Shown: piece by piece, positions 41,055-48,641 of the stretch
Position numbering within the stretch: the stretch's first letter is position 1
Layout of the letters: every line of letters starts with the position of its first letter
From: Patescibacteria group bacterium
GTDB lineage: Bacteria > Patescibacteriota > Patescibacteriia > Magasanikbacterales > GWA2-37-8
DNA: 58,241 nt
Reading direction: 5' to 3'
Assembly: GCA_028688375.1 (NCBI GenBank)
Contig: JAQTYG010000005.1
Coordinates: 1 to 58,241, forward strand
Notes under the pieces: model-generated
Seen by the model: only the letters and a program-made list of their open reading frames with translations
Told to the model about the DNA's origin: nothing
The model's database searches: none
Made by a program: the position numbers and the translations under genes

Positions 41055-41924
41055 ATGTCACTTGGACGCGGATTGGGGGCGCTGATCTCTTCCACTGCCG
41101 GTCGGCAGAAAAAAGAATATGCCACCGGGAGCGCGAAAGAGCCGGTGTCCGGTCAATCGCCCAAAATTTGGGAGGTCTCGTTGAGCGAAATTACGCCGGC
41201 GCCAAAACAGCCGCGGAAATATTTTAATCCGGAAGAATTGGATGAGTTGGCCGCTTCCATTAAAAAACATGGTATTTTACAACCCCTGCTGTTATCGGAA
41301 AAAGCCAACGGTGGCTATGAAATAATTGCCGGCGAAAGACGCTGGCGCGCCGCCAAATTAGCCGGCCTGGCTATTGTTCCGGCGATTGTTAAACAACTGC
41401 CGGATTTGGAAAAGCTGGAAGTGTCGCTGATTGAAAATATTCAGCGCGCCGATTTGAATTCCATGGAAGAGGCCTGCGCTTATAAACGATTGGTCGATGA
41501 ATTCAACTTAACTCAGCAGGAGGTGGCGGACAAAGTCGGCAAGAGCCGGCCGGCGGTGGCCAATACGATCCGCTTGCTGGAATTGCCTAATGAAGTGCAA
41601 AAAGCGCTGGTGGAAAAGCGAATTAATACCGGCCAGGCGAAGGCGTTGTTATCGCTCCGAAATGAGAAAGAGCAATTGGACGCGCTCTCCTCCATGCTTG
41701 GACAAAAAATTTCCGTGCGCGAATTGGAAAGAGCGGTGCAAAAAATACGGCCTGCCGGGTTTTCTCGCCGGGACCCCAATCTGGCGTATTTGGAAGAAAA
41801 ACTGCGCACCGCGCTTGGCACCAAAGCGAATATCACGCAAAAAGGCGAACAAGGCATAATCGCCATTAATTATTATTCCAAAGAAGAGCTGGCGCGAGTG
41901 ATAAAGAAAATTGTGGGGGAGTAG
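41055..41924 (+). CDS. parB: chromosome partitioning protein ParB/Spo0J
   Basis: QPRKYFN, GILQPLL, IAGERRWRAAKLAGL, LIENIQRADLNSMEEA. Confidence 0.96.
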   Translation: MSLGRGLGALISSTAGRQKKEYATGSAKEPVSGQSPKIWEVSLSEITPAPKQPRKYFNPEELDELAASIKKHGILQPLLLSEKANGGYEIIAGERRWRAAKLAGLAIVPAIVKQLPDLEKLEVSLIENIQRADLNSMEEACAYKRLVDEFNLTQQEVADKVGKSRPAVANTIRLLELPNEVQKALVEKRINTGQAKALLSLRNEKEQLDALSSMLGQKISVRELERAVQKIRPAGFSRRDPNLAYLEEKLRTALGTKANITQKGEQGIIAINYYSKEELARVIKKIVGE

Positions 41925-41939
41925 GGTACAAAAAATAAT

Positions 41940-41972
41940 TAAAAAACCCGGTGTCACGCCGGGTTTTTTTAA
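41940..41972. terminator. bidirectional intrinsic terminator
   Basis: AAAAAACCCGG-tgtca-CGCCGGGTTTTTTT. Confidence 0.8.
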
Positions 41973-41976
41973 ATAA

Positions 41977-43482
41977 TTACTTTTTAATCGGCAGTGGGAA
42001 AATCGCTTTCAGCCAACTTTGTTTTTTGGCGTTCAAACTTTGTTTGATGCGCGATTTAGCCACGTGGGTTTTGACAAATTTTAGCCAATCCGGACTTGGC
42101 CCCTTACGATTTTTATCCACCAGCACCTCCACCACGTCGCCGCTTTTTAGCGGAGTGTCCAAGCTGACCATTTGTTCATTGATTTTTACGCCGTTGCATT
42201 TATTGCCGATATCGGTATGAATGTGGTAGGCAAAATCCACGGCGGTGGCGTTTTCCGGCAGATCAATGACGTCGCCGTTTGGCGTGAAGACAAAAATTCT
42301 ATTTTGGAAAAAATCTATTTTCATTGACTCCAAATCCGACAAATTGTTCAGTACTTCTTGTTGGATTTTGGCCAGCTCCTTGGCCCAGGAAATATCTTTT
42401 CGATCTTTTTTCGCGCCGCCTTTTTTTTCGTCGTAGTGCCAATGCGCCGCCACGCCGTATTCGGCCTCGTCGTGCATTTCCGGCGTGCGGATTTGGAATT
42501 CCACGATGTTGCCGTCGTCGCAAAACACGGTGGTGTGAAGCGATTTGTAGCCGTTGGGCTTGGGTTGGGAAATAAAATCTTTGATGCGCCCCTTCAGCGG
42601 CCGCCAGAGCTGGTGGATAATGCCGAGCGCGGCGTAGCAATCGCCGACATCGGGCACGACAATGCGCAAAGCGACAATGTCGTGAATCTGCGAGGCGTCC
42701 CAATTTTTTTGGATTAGTTTTTGGTATAAACTGTACAACTTTTTCTTGCGGCCGTGGATGTCCAGCACTTTGATGCCGGAATTTTTCATTTCCGTTTTGG
42801 TCGCTTCCATTATCTTGTCCAGATATGGCCCTTCTTCGGCGATAACATTGTCGCGCAGAGCTTTTACTTTTTCGTATTCTTTGGGGTAGACATAGGGAAA
42901 AGACAGATCTTCCAGCAGACCCTTGAACTCGCCCATGCTCAAACGATTGGCAATCGGCGCATAAATTTCCAAACTTTCCATGGCGATGCGGTACTGCTTG
43001 TTCGGCGGTTGCGCGTCCAGCGTGAGTAAGTTGTGAATGCGGTCGGCGAATTTAATAATCATTACCCGGATATCCTCGGCCATGGCGATAAACATCTTGC
43101 GCAAATTTTCCAAATAGCGTTCCACGCCGCGATATTTGATTTTTCCCAATTTGGTGATGCCTTTGACCATTTGCGCCACATCTTTACCGAAATTTTTTTC
43201 AATTTCTTCCAAAGTAACTTGCGTATCTTCCGGCACGTCATGCAAGAGCGCGGCTACAATGATGTTGATATCAATGCGCATTAGGGCGAGAATGTAGGCG
43301 GCGGCCAAGGGGTGGGTGATGTAGGGCTCGCCATTGTAACGAACTTGGCCTTTGTGCGCGTCAGCGGCAAAATCATAAGCCAACCGAATCATTTCAATAT
43401 CGGTTTTGCGGCAATATTTTTTTAATTCCTCCACCAGCGTTTCAATGGTGATGTCCGGCGGAAGGACGATGGTACTTCTCAT
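41977..43482 (-). CDS. RelA/SpoT-family (p)ppGpp synthetase/hydrolase, HD+synthetase+TGS, no ACT domain
   Basis: ALLHDVPEDTQVT, RIVVPDVGDCYAALGIIHQLW, FISQPKPNGYKSLHTTV, C-terminal TGS. Confidence 0.95.
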   Translation of the reverse strand: MRSTIVLPPDITIETLVEELKKYCRKTDIEMIRLAYDFAADAHKGQVRYNGEPYITHPLAAAYILALMRIDINIIVAALLHDVPEDTQVTLEEIEKNFGKDVAQMVKGITKLGKIKYRGVERYLENLRKMFIAMAEDIRVMIIKFADRIHNLLTLDAQPPNKQYRIAMESLEIYAPIANRLSMGEFKGLLEDLSFPYVYPKEYEKVKALRDNVIAEEGPYLDKIMEATKTEMKNSGIKVLDIHGRKKKLYSLYQKLIQKNWDASQIHDIVALRIVVPDVGDCYAALGIIHQLWRPLKGRIKDFISQPKPNGYKSLHTTVFCDDGNIVEFQIRTPEMHDEAEYGVAAHWHYDEKKGGAKKDRKDISWAKELAKIQQEVLNNLSDLESMKIDFFQNRIFVFTPNGDVIDLPENATAVDFAYHIHTDIGNKCNGVKINEQMVSLDTPLKSGDVVEVLVDKNRKGPSPDWLKFVKTHVAKSRIKQSLNAKKQSWLKAIFPLPIKK

Positions 43483-43565
43483 ATATTTTTTTCTGTATGG
43501 CGATATTTTAACACGAAGAACGCTCTGAGGTCAAAAAATGCGGAGATACGGCGGCGGGGGTTGAT

Positions 43566-43601
43566 CCCTCACTCACCCCGCAAATGCGGGGTGAGTGAGG
43601 G
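43566..43601. repeat. perfect 16-bp stem hairpin
   Basis: CCCTCACTCACCCCGC-aaat-GCGGGGTGAGTGAGGG. Confidence 0.95.
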
Positions 43602-43603
43602 AC

Positions 43604-43632
43604 TTGACAAGGGGCCGTTTTTGTGCTATATT
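43604..43632 (+). promoter_or_regulatory. promoter TTGACA-17-TATATT with TGC extension (orphan transcript 1)
   Basis: TTGACAAGGGGCCGTTTTTGTGCTATATT. Confidence 0.8.
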
Positions 43633-43638
43633 ATACGC

Positions 43639-43700
43639 GTGATGCTAAGTCAAACTTAGTGCAACGATCCCCCGCCATGTAAATGACGGGGGATTTGTTT
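43639..43700 (+). ncRNA. candidate short two-hairpin RNA (~60 nt)
   Basis: CTAAGT-caa-ACTTAG then ATCCCCCG...CGGGGGAT-TTGTTT. Confidence 0.5.
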
Positions 43701-43754
43701 ATGAAGGATTTTAGCTGGCTTGACGGGTTTTTTAACCCATGTTAGACTGTTTTT

Positions 43755-43976
43755 GTTGATCCCGGGGCATGAGGTGGTTCTCGCGCCTTGTGGCCCCACA
43801 GCTGTTCATTCGGTACTCTCGCCTGTGAGAGTACGCTGCGGCTTGAGAAGCCCAGAAAAGAGCGGTAGATTCGCCAACCCAAACGATAGCGGTAACCCCC
43901 CGACCGCGAACCATTGGCGAATATACGCGACTCAGACAGGTATCGGGCTCGCTCCATTTGTACGGACGAGCCCTTT
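43755..43976 (+). ncRNA. candidate multi-stem structured RNA (~220 nt)
   Basis: Promoter TTGACG-17-TAGACT at 43720-43748; five hairpins; terminator GGGCTCG...CGAGCCCTTTTT. Confidence 0.6.
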
Positions 43977-44079
43977 TTAATCCGAAAAGATTAATGCTTG
44001 CATCAAAAAAGGCGATATAGTATAATGTTTTCGTCAACTTTCATTCTGGGATAACCCCGGAGAAGGAGGCAAAAGGGCC

Positions 44080-44202
44080 ATGGATGTGATGAACAGGAAG
44101 GCGGCGGGGGCGATGACGGAAGAGCCGAGGGTCCTCGGCGGCGCCGTCGAGAAGATGGCCAAGAGAACGGCGACCTTCATGGTCGACGTGGTCGGGGGCT
44201 AG
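44080..44202 (+). CDS. small protein, 40 aa, strong SD
   Basis: GAGAAGGAGGCAAAAGGGCCATG; MDVMNRKAAGAMTEEPRVLGGAVEKMAKRTATFMVDVVGG; promoter TTGCAT-17-TATAAT just upstream. Confidence 0.6.
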   Translation: MDVMNRKAAGAMTEEPRVLGGAVEKMAKRTATFMVDVVGG

Positions 44203-44320
44203 CGGGAGAAGACCCGAAAGCTCTCAAGAACCGACAACCTCGGAATCGGGGAAACCCCGAAACAGGAGGCACGAACATCGTGTACACGAAGACCCCGATG
44301 TAGTACCAGAGGACAAACGT

Positions 44321-44488
44321 CAGCCCCACGGCGCGAGGGCAGTTCGCGCAAAAAGAGGTTCGCGACCGGGCGAAAAACCCCCAATGCTAGTTGTGGCCTG
44401 AAGATGGCCGCTCCTCGCTTGGCGGCAATCGCCAAACCTGCTCGTTTGGTCAACGAGCGCAGCCCCACGGCGCGAGGACAGTTCGCGC
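44321..44488 (+). ncRNA. stem-loop array bounded by 29-nt direct repeats
   Basis: CAGCCCCACGGCGCGAGG(G/A)CAGTTCGCGC at 44321-44349 and 44460-44488; hairpins GGCC/GGCC, TTGGCG/CGCCAA and GCTCGTT/AACGAGC between. Confidence 0.55.
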
Positions 44489-44497
44489 CTAGTCATT

Positions 44498-44530
44498 GAC
44501 CCCGGACGAAGTCGGGGTCTTTATTTTTTT
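44498..44530 (+). terminator. intrinsic terminator of orphan transcript 3
   Basis: GACCCCG-gacgaagt-CGGGGTC-TTTATTTTTTT. Confidence 0.85.
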
Positions 44531-44661
44531 ATCAACCCATGTTAAGGTAGCCTCTGCGGGCGGCGACCGGTCCTTGGCATCACCATTGGCATTAAGGTTA
44601 ACCTCTCGCCCCCGCAATTAAAAAACCCGCCTCTTCGGCGGGTTTTTTAATTTGTTTTTCA

Positions 44662-44745
44662 CCTTCCTCCTCTTTTAAAGAGGAGGACTGAGGTGGAGTC
44701 AGACTCTCCCCCGGCCCCTCTCTTTAGAAGAGAGGGGAAGCTCGA
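44662..44745. repeat. two abutting half-copies of the ~80-bp palindromic element
   Basis: TTCCTCCTCTTTTAAAGAGGAGGACTGAGGTGGAGTC joined to AGACTCTCCCCCGGCCCCTCTCTTTAGAAGAGAGGGGAAGCTCG. Confidence 0.75.
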
Positions 44746-44749
44746 TTTT

Positions 44750-46972
44750 TTATTTATGTTCCGGGCGTTCCTTATTACTGCAGATCACTTCGCCTTTTTT
44801 GGTAAAGACCATCGGCGCTTTGCACTCAGTACAGCTCTCGCCATTCGGTCGATCCCAGAGAGCGAAGTCGCAGTCCGGATAGCGGTTACAGCCGTAAAAT
44901 ATTTTTCCCCGGCGCGTTTTGCGCTGGATGATTTCACCGGTTCCGCATTTCGGGCATTTCAGATTTAGTTTGATTTCAATATTTTTTATATTCTTGCATT
45001 TCGGATAGGCGGAACAGCTTAAGAACGGACCAAAGCGTCCGACTTTGCGCACCATCGGTTCACCGCACTTGTCGCAGACCTCATTAGTCGGCTCGGCCGC
45101 GGCGGCTTCTTTTTCTCCGCCGATCGGCTTGGTAGTCTTGCATTCCGGGAAACCGGTGCAGGCCAGGAATTTTCCGAAGCGCCCCATTTTTATCACCATT
45201 GGTTTGCCGCACTTCGGGCAGACCTCGTCGGTTTTTTCCTCGGTCAACTCCTTCTTGTTCAGCTCCTTGTCTTTTTTTATCAGGTTTTCTTTAAACGGGC
45301 CGTAAAAATCCGCAATGACCGGGCGCCATTCTTTTTCACCCTCGGCCACCTGGTCGAGCGACTCTTCCATTTGCGCGGTGAATTGATAGTCAACGATATG
45401 GGGAAAATGGGCGACCAATAAATCATTGACCAAATAGGCGATTTCCTTGGGAAACAGTTTCTTTTTGTCGTCGCGCTCTACATAACCGCGGTCTTCAATC
45501 GTAGCGATGGTCGGGGCGTAGGTGGACGGTCGGCCGATGCCGAATTCTTCCAGCGCCTTAACCAAAGTGGCGTCGGAATAGCGTCCCGGCGGTTCGGTAA
45601 AATGTTGTTCCGGCAGAAGTTCGGCGCAATTTACCGCTGTGCCGGTCGTCAGCTTGGGTAAAATATTTTCTTTGGTTTTTTCCGGATATAATTTTAAGAA
45701 ACCCTCAAACACGATATTTTGTCCGTTGGCGCGGAAAGTATAACTGTTGTTTGAAGCGATATCAATCACCGCGTTGTTGATTTTGGCCGGGGCCATTTGC
45801 GAAGCCATTGCTCGGCGCCAAATCAAATCGTAAAGGCGGAATTGGTTTTTATCCAAATGCTGTTCTAAGGAATCCGGGTCGCGTCCGGCTTCTGTCGGCC
45901 GGATGGCTTCGTGCGCTTCTTGGGCGGACTTGCTTTTTGTTTTAAAAATACGCGGTTCGCCGGCGTAATATTTTTCACCGAAATCGGCGCTGATTTTTTC
46001 CCGCGCGTCACCGAGAAATTTCTCCGATAAATTGGTGGAGTCGGTACGCATGTAGGTAATCAAACCGACCGAACCTTCGGCGCCGAGTTCCACGCCTTCG
46101 TAAAGCTGTTGGGCGATGCGCATGGTTTGTTTAGCGGAAAAACCCAAACGATGGTTGGCCTCTTGCTGGAGAGTGGAAGTGGTGAACGGCGCCGAGCTTT
46201 GTCGGCTGGTCTGTTTTTCTTCGGTGTTGGCGACGGTATAAGCCGCGCCGTCAAGCGCTTTTAAAATAGCGTCCACCTGTTCCTTGTTTTTCAAATCCAT
46301 TTTGTCCAGCTTGCCGTCCGGCGTGGCCGTCAGTTTGGCATTGAATTTTTCTTCACCCTGGGCGGAAAAATCACCGCCAACGCTCCAGTATTCTTCCGGC
46401 GTGAATTTTTGGATTTCCCGCTCGCGTTCCACCACCAGACGCACGGCCACTGATTGCACCCGGCCGGCGGACAGACCTTTGGCCACTTTGCGCCAAAGAA
46501 AAGGGGATAATTCATAGCCGACCAAACGGTCCAGCACGCGGCGCGCCTGTTGCGCGTCCACCAATTTCATATCCAAGGCGCGCGGGTGTTCCAAGGCGGT
46601 TTCAATCGCGTTTTTGGTAATTTCATGAAAAGTAATGCGCTCAATTTTTTCCGGATTCAGTCCGAGCACGTTGGACAGATGCCAAGAAATAGCTTCACCT
46701 TCGCGGTCCTCATCAGACGCGAATAAAACTTTGTCGGCTTTGGCGGCGGCGGTTTTTAACTCCTTGACAATTTTTGATTTGTCTCGGCTGACGACATATT
46801 GCGGTTCAAAATTTTTCTCCACATTGATGCCGAGTTTGTGTTTGGGCAAATCGCGAATATGGCCAAAAGAGGACTTTACCACAAAGTCCTTATCTAAAAA
46901 TTTGGTAATGGTCTTGGCTTTAGCCGGAGATTCGACGATTACCAGAGTTTTTACCGCGTGTTTTTTGGTCAT
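44750..46972 (-). CDS. topA: DNA topoisomerase I
   Basis: VIVESPAKAKTI, GLITYMRTDSTNLS, C-terminal CPKCG zinc fingers. Confidence 0.97.
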   Translation of the reverse strand: MTKKHAVKTLVIVESPAKAKTITKFLDKDFVVKSSFGHIRDLPKHKLGINVEKNFEPQYVVSRDKSKIVKELKTAAAKADKVLFASDEDREGEAISWHLSNVLGLNPEKIERITFHEITKNAIETALEHPRALDMKLVDAQQARRVLDRLVGYELSPFLWRKVAKGLSAGRVQSVAVRLVVEREREIQKFTPEEYWSVGGDFSAQGEEKFNAKLTATPDGKLDKMDLKNKEQVDAILKALDGAAYTVANTEEKQTSRQSSAPFTTSTLQQEANHRLGFSAKQTMRIAQQLYEGVELGAEGSVGLITYMRTDSTNLSEKFLGDAREKISADFGEKYYAGEPRIFKTKSKSAQEAHEAIRPTEAGRDPDSLEQHLDKNQFRLYDLIWRRAMASQMAPAKINNAVIDIASNNSYTFRANGQNIVFEGFLKLYPEKTKENILPKLTTGTAVNCAELLPEQHFTEPPGRYSDATLVKALEEFGIGRPSTYAPTIATIEDRGYVERDDKKKLFPKEIAYLVNDLLVAHFPHIVDYQFTAQMEESLDQVAEGEKEWRPVIADFYGPFKENLIKKDKELNKKELTEEKTDEVCPKCGKPMVIKMGRFGKFLACTGFPECKTTKPIGGEKEAAAAEPTNEVCDKCGEPMVRKVGRFGPFLSCSAYPKCKNIKNIEIKLNLKCPKCGTGEIIQRKTRRGKIFYGCNRYPDCDFALWDRPNGESCTECKAPMVFTKKGEVICSNKERPEHK

Positions 46973-47017
46973 AATTGCCACTATATTAATGAAAAAGCTA
47001 GATAATGTCAAGAGCCC

Positions 47018-48100
47018 CTAGCGGGCGGTGATGTATTTCATTCCACCCAGATTTTTTATCAGGCCTTTAATTTCCATCATGGTGAGAGCGCTGCCGGTGG
47101 CGGCGCTATCCAAGCCGATTTGTAAAATAATTTCGTCAATGTGTTTTGGCTCGCGGGTCAGCGCGCCCAGAATTTTTTCTTCAATCGGCAACAGGTTGGC
47201 CAGGGTTTGTTTTTTGGTTTCTTCGGCGATGGCTGCCAAATTAAGCGCCTCTAAAACATCATTCGGTTCGGTAATAAAATGCGCGCCGAATTTTAGTAAA
47301 TTGTTTCCGCCGACGCCGGTCAAAGAAGTGGCTGAATGTGGCACCGCCATCACTTCGCGATTATAATCCAGGGCGACTTTGGCGGTAATCAGCGCGCCTG
47401 ATTCCGTCGGCGCTTCAATCACCAGCGTGCCGAGCGACAGGCCGGCGATGACGCGGTTGCGCGCCGGAAAACTGTATTGCGTGGCCAAAAATCCGGGCGG
47501 ATATTCCGAGATTACGGCCCCGCCTCGGTCAATGATTCTCTCCGCCAGCACCCGATGCGCCGTTGGATAAACCGTGTTCCTGTCCACGCCGGTGCCCAAT
47601 ACGGCCACGGTGATGCCTCCGGCTTTGAGAGTGGCTTCGTGAGCAATGCCGTCCACGCCATAAGCCAGCCCGCTGACAATAACCAGGCCTTGGCGGGCTA
47701 ACGCGCCGGCTAATTCGTCGCATATTTGCCGGCCGTAAGAAGTAACTCGGCGCGTGCCGACGATGGCCAAGGTCGGCTGGTCCGCGCGAGGCATTTGCCC
47801 GCGAATAAATAAAGTATGGGGCGGGTCGGTGATTTGTTTGAGCAGAGGCGGATAGTCCGTTTCATTGATGGAGATAGTGGTGATACCCTCGCGTTCAATA
47901 ATATTTTTGTAATATTCCAATGGGCGCGACTCACGCCAAACGATAAATTCATGAGCTACTTCCGCCTCAATGCCGGCGCGCGCCAAATCTTCAAATTCCG
48001 CCGACCAGATTTTTTCCAAGTCGGAAAAATAAGCCGCCAGTTTTCGGAACCGGCGGTTGTAAAATTTGGGGAAGAAGGCGAGAGCGGGCAAGGTGGACAT
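47018..48100 (-). CDS. dprA: DNA processing protein DprA/Smf
   Basis: AIVGTRRVTSYGRQICDELAGALARQGLVIVSGLAYGVDGIAHEATL. Confidence 0.96.
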   Translation of the reverse strand: MSTLPALAFFPKFYNRRFRKLAAYFSDLEKIWSAEFEDLARAGIEAEVAHEFIVWRESRPLEYYKNIIEREGITTISINETDYPPLLKQITDPPHTLFIRGQMPRADQPTLAIVGTRRVTSYGRQICDELAGALARQGLVIVSGLAYGVDGIAHEATLKAGGITVAVLGTGVDRNTVYPTAHRVLAERIIDRGGAVISEYPPGFLATQYSFPARNRVIAGLSLGTLVIEAPTESGALITAKVALDYNREVMAVPHSATSLTGVGGNNLLKFGAHFITEPNDVLEALNLAAIAEETKKQTLANLLPIEEKILGALTREPKHIDEIILQIGLDSAATGSALTMMEIKGLIKNLGGMKYITAR

Positions 48101-48110
48101 GACGCGGAAG

Positions 48111-48635
48111 TTAGAGGCCAAAGATTTTTTTAATTATCTCTGTCAGCGCGCTGTTTATTTTGTCCTGTTCCGCTTTGGGCATTTTTTTTAATACGAATTC
48201 AGCCGTATCTTTTATCGCTCGCGCCGGTTTGATGCCGATACGAACGCGCGTAAAATTTTTAGTGCCCAAGGATTCAATGATTGACTTAACACCATTGTGC
48301 CCGGCCGGTCCGCGGTCTTTTTGTATCCGGTATTCGCCCAGCGGGATATCCTTGTCATCATGAACCACGATAATTTCCGCCGGTTTTATTTTGTAGAAAG
48401 CCGCCAGCGTCCGCACCGCCGCGCCGGAGATATTCATAAAAGTTTGCGGTTTAGCCAAGATTATTTTTTTACCGCCAACTTCTCCTTGGGAAATTTCAGC
48501 TTTGAGTTTGGCCGTTGGGCTGAAAGCGGGCAGTCGCCAGTCGCCGATCGCCCGATCGGCGAAGATGAAGCCGACATTATGCCGTGTGTTGGCGTATTCT
48601 TTTCCCGGATTGCCGAGGCCGACGATTAATTTCAT
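48111..48635 (-). CDS. pth: peptidyl-tRNA hydrolase
   Basis: MKLIVGLGNPGKEYANTRHNVGF, VVHDDKDIPLGEYRIQKDRGPAGHNGVKSI. Confidence 0.97.
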   Translation of the reverse strand: MKLIVGLGNPGKEYANTRHNVGFIFADRAIGDWRLPAFSPTAKLKAEISQGEVGGKKIILAKPQTFMNISGAAVRTLAAFYKIKPAEIIVVHDDKDIPLGEYRIQKDRGPAGHNGVKSIIESLGTKNFTRVRIGIKPARAIKDTAEFVLKKMPKAEQDKINSALTEIIKKIFGL

Positions 48636-48641
48636 AAAAAA

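Noticed and set aside
43720-43980. ORFs 43720..43980 (+) and 43732..44037 / 43742..43957 (-)
   Set aside because: They cross promoter and terminator hairpins of the structured RNA, lack SDs and read as low-quality sequence.
44199-44468. Minus ORF of 89 aa across the stem-loop array
   Set aside because: Overlaps strong palindromes and direct repeats, antisense to a promoter-terminator unit; no recognisable protein features.
44321-44488. 29-nt direct repeats as a mini CRISPR array
   Set aside because: Only two copies, 110 bp apart with internal hairpins rather than a spacer, and no cas genes in the window.
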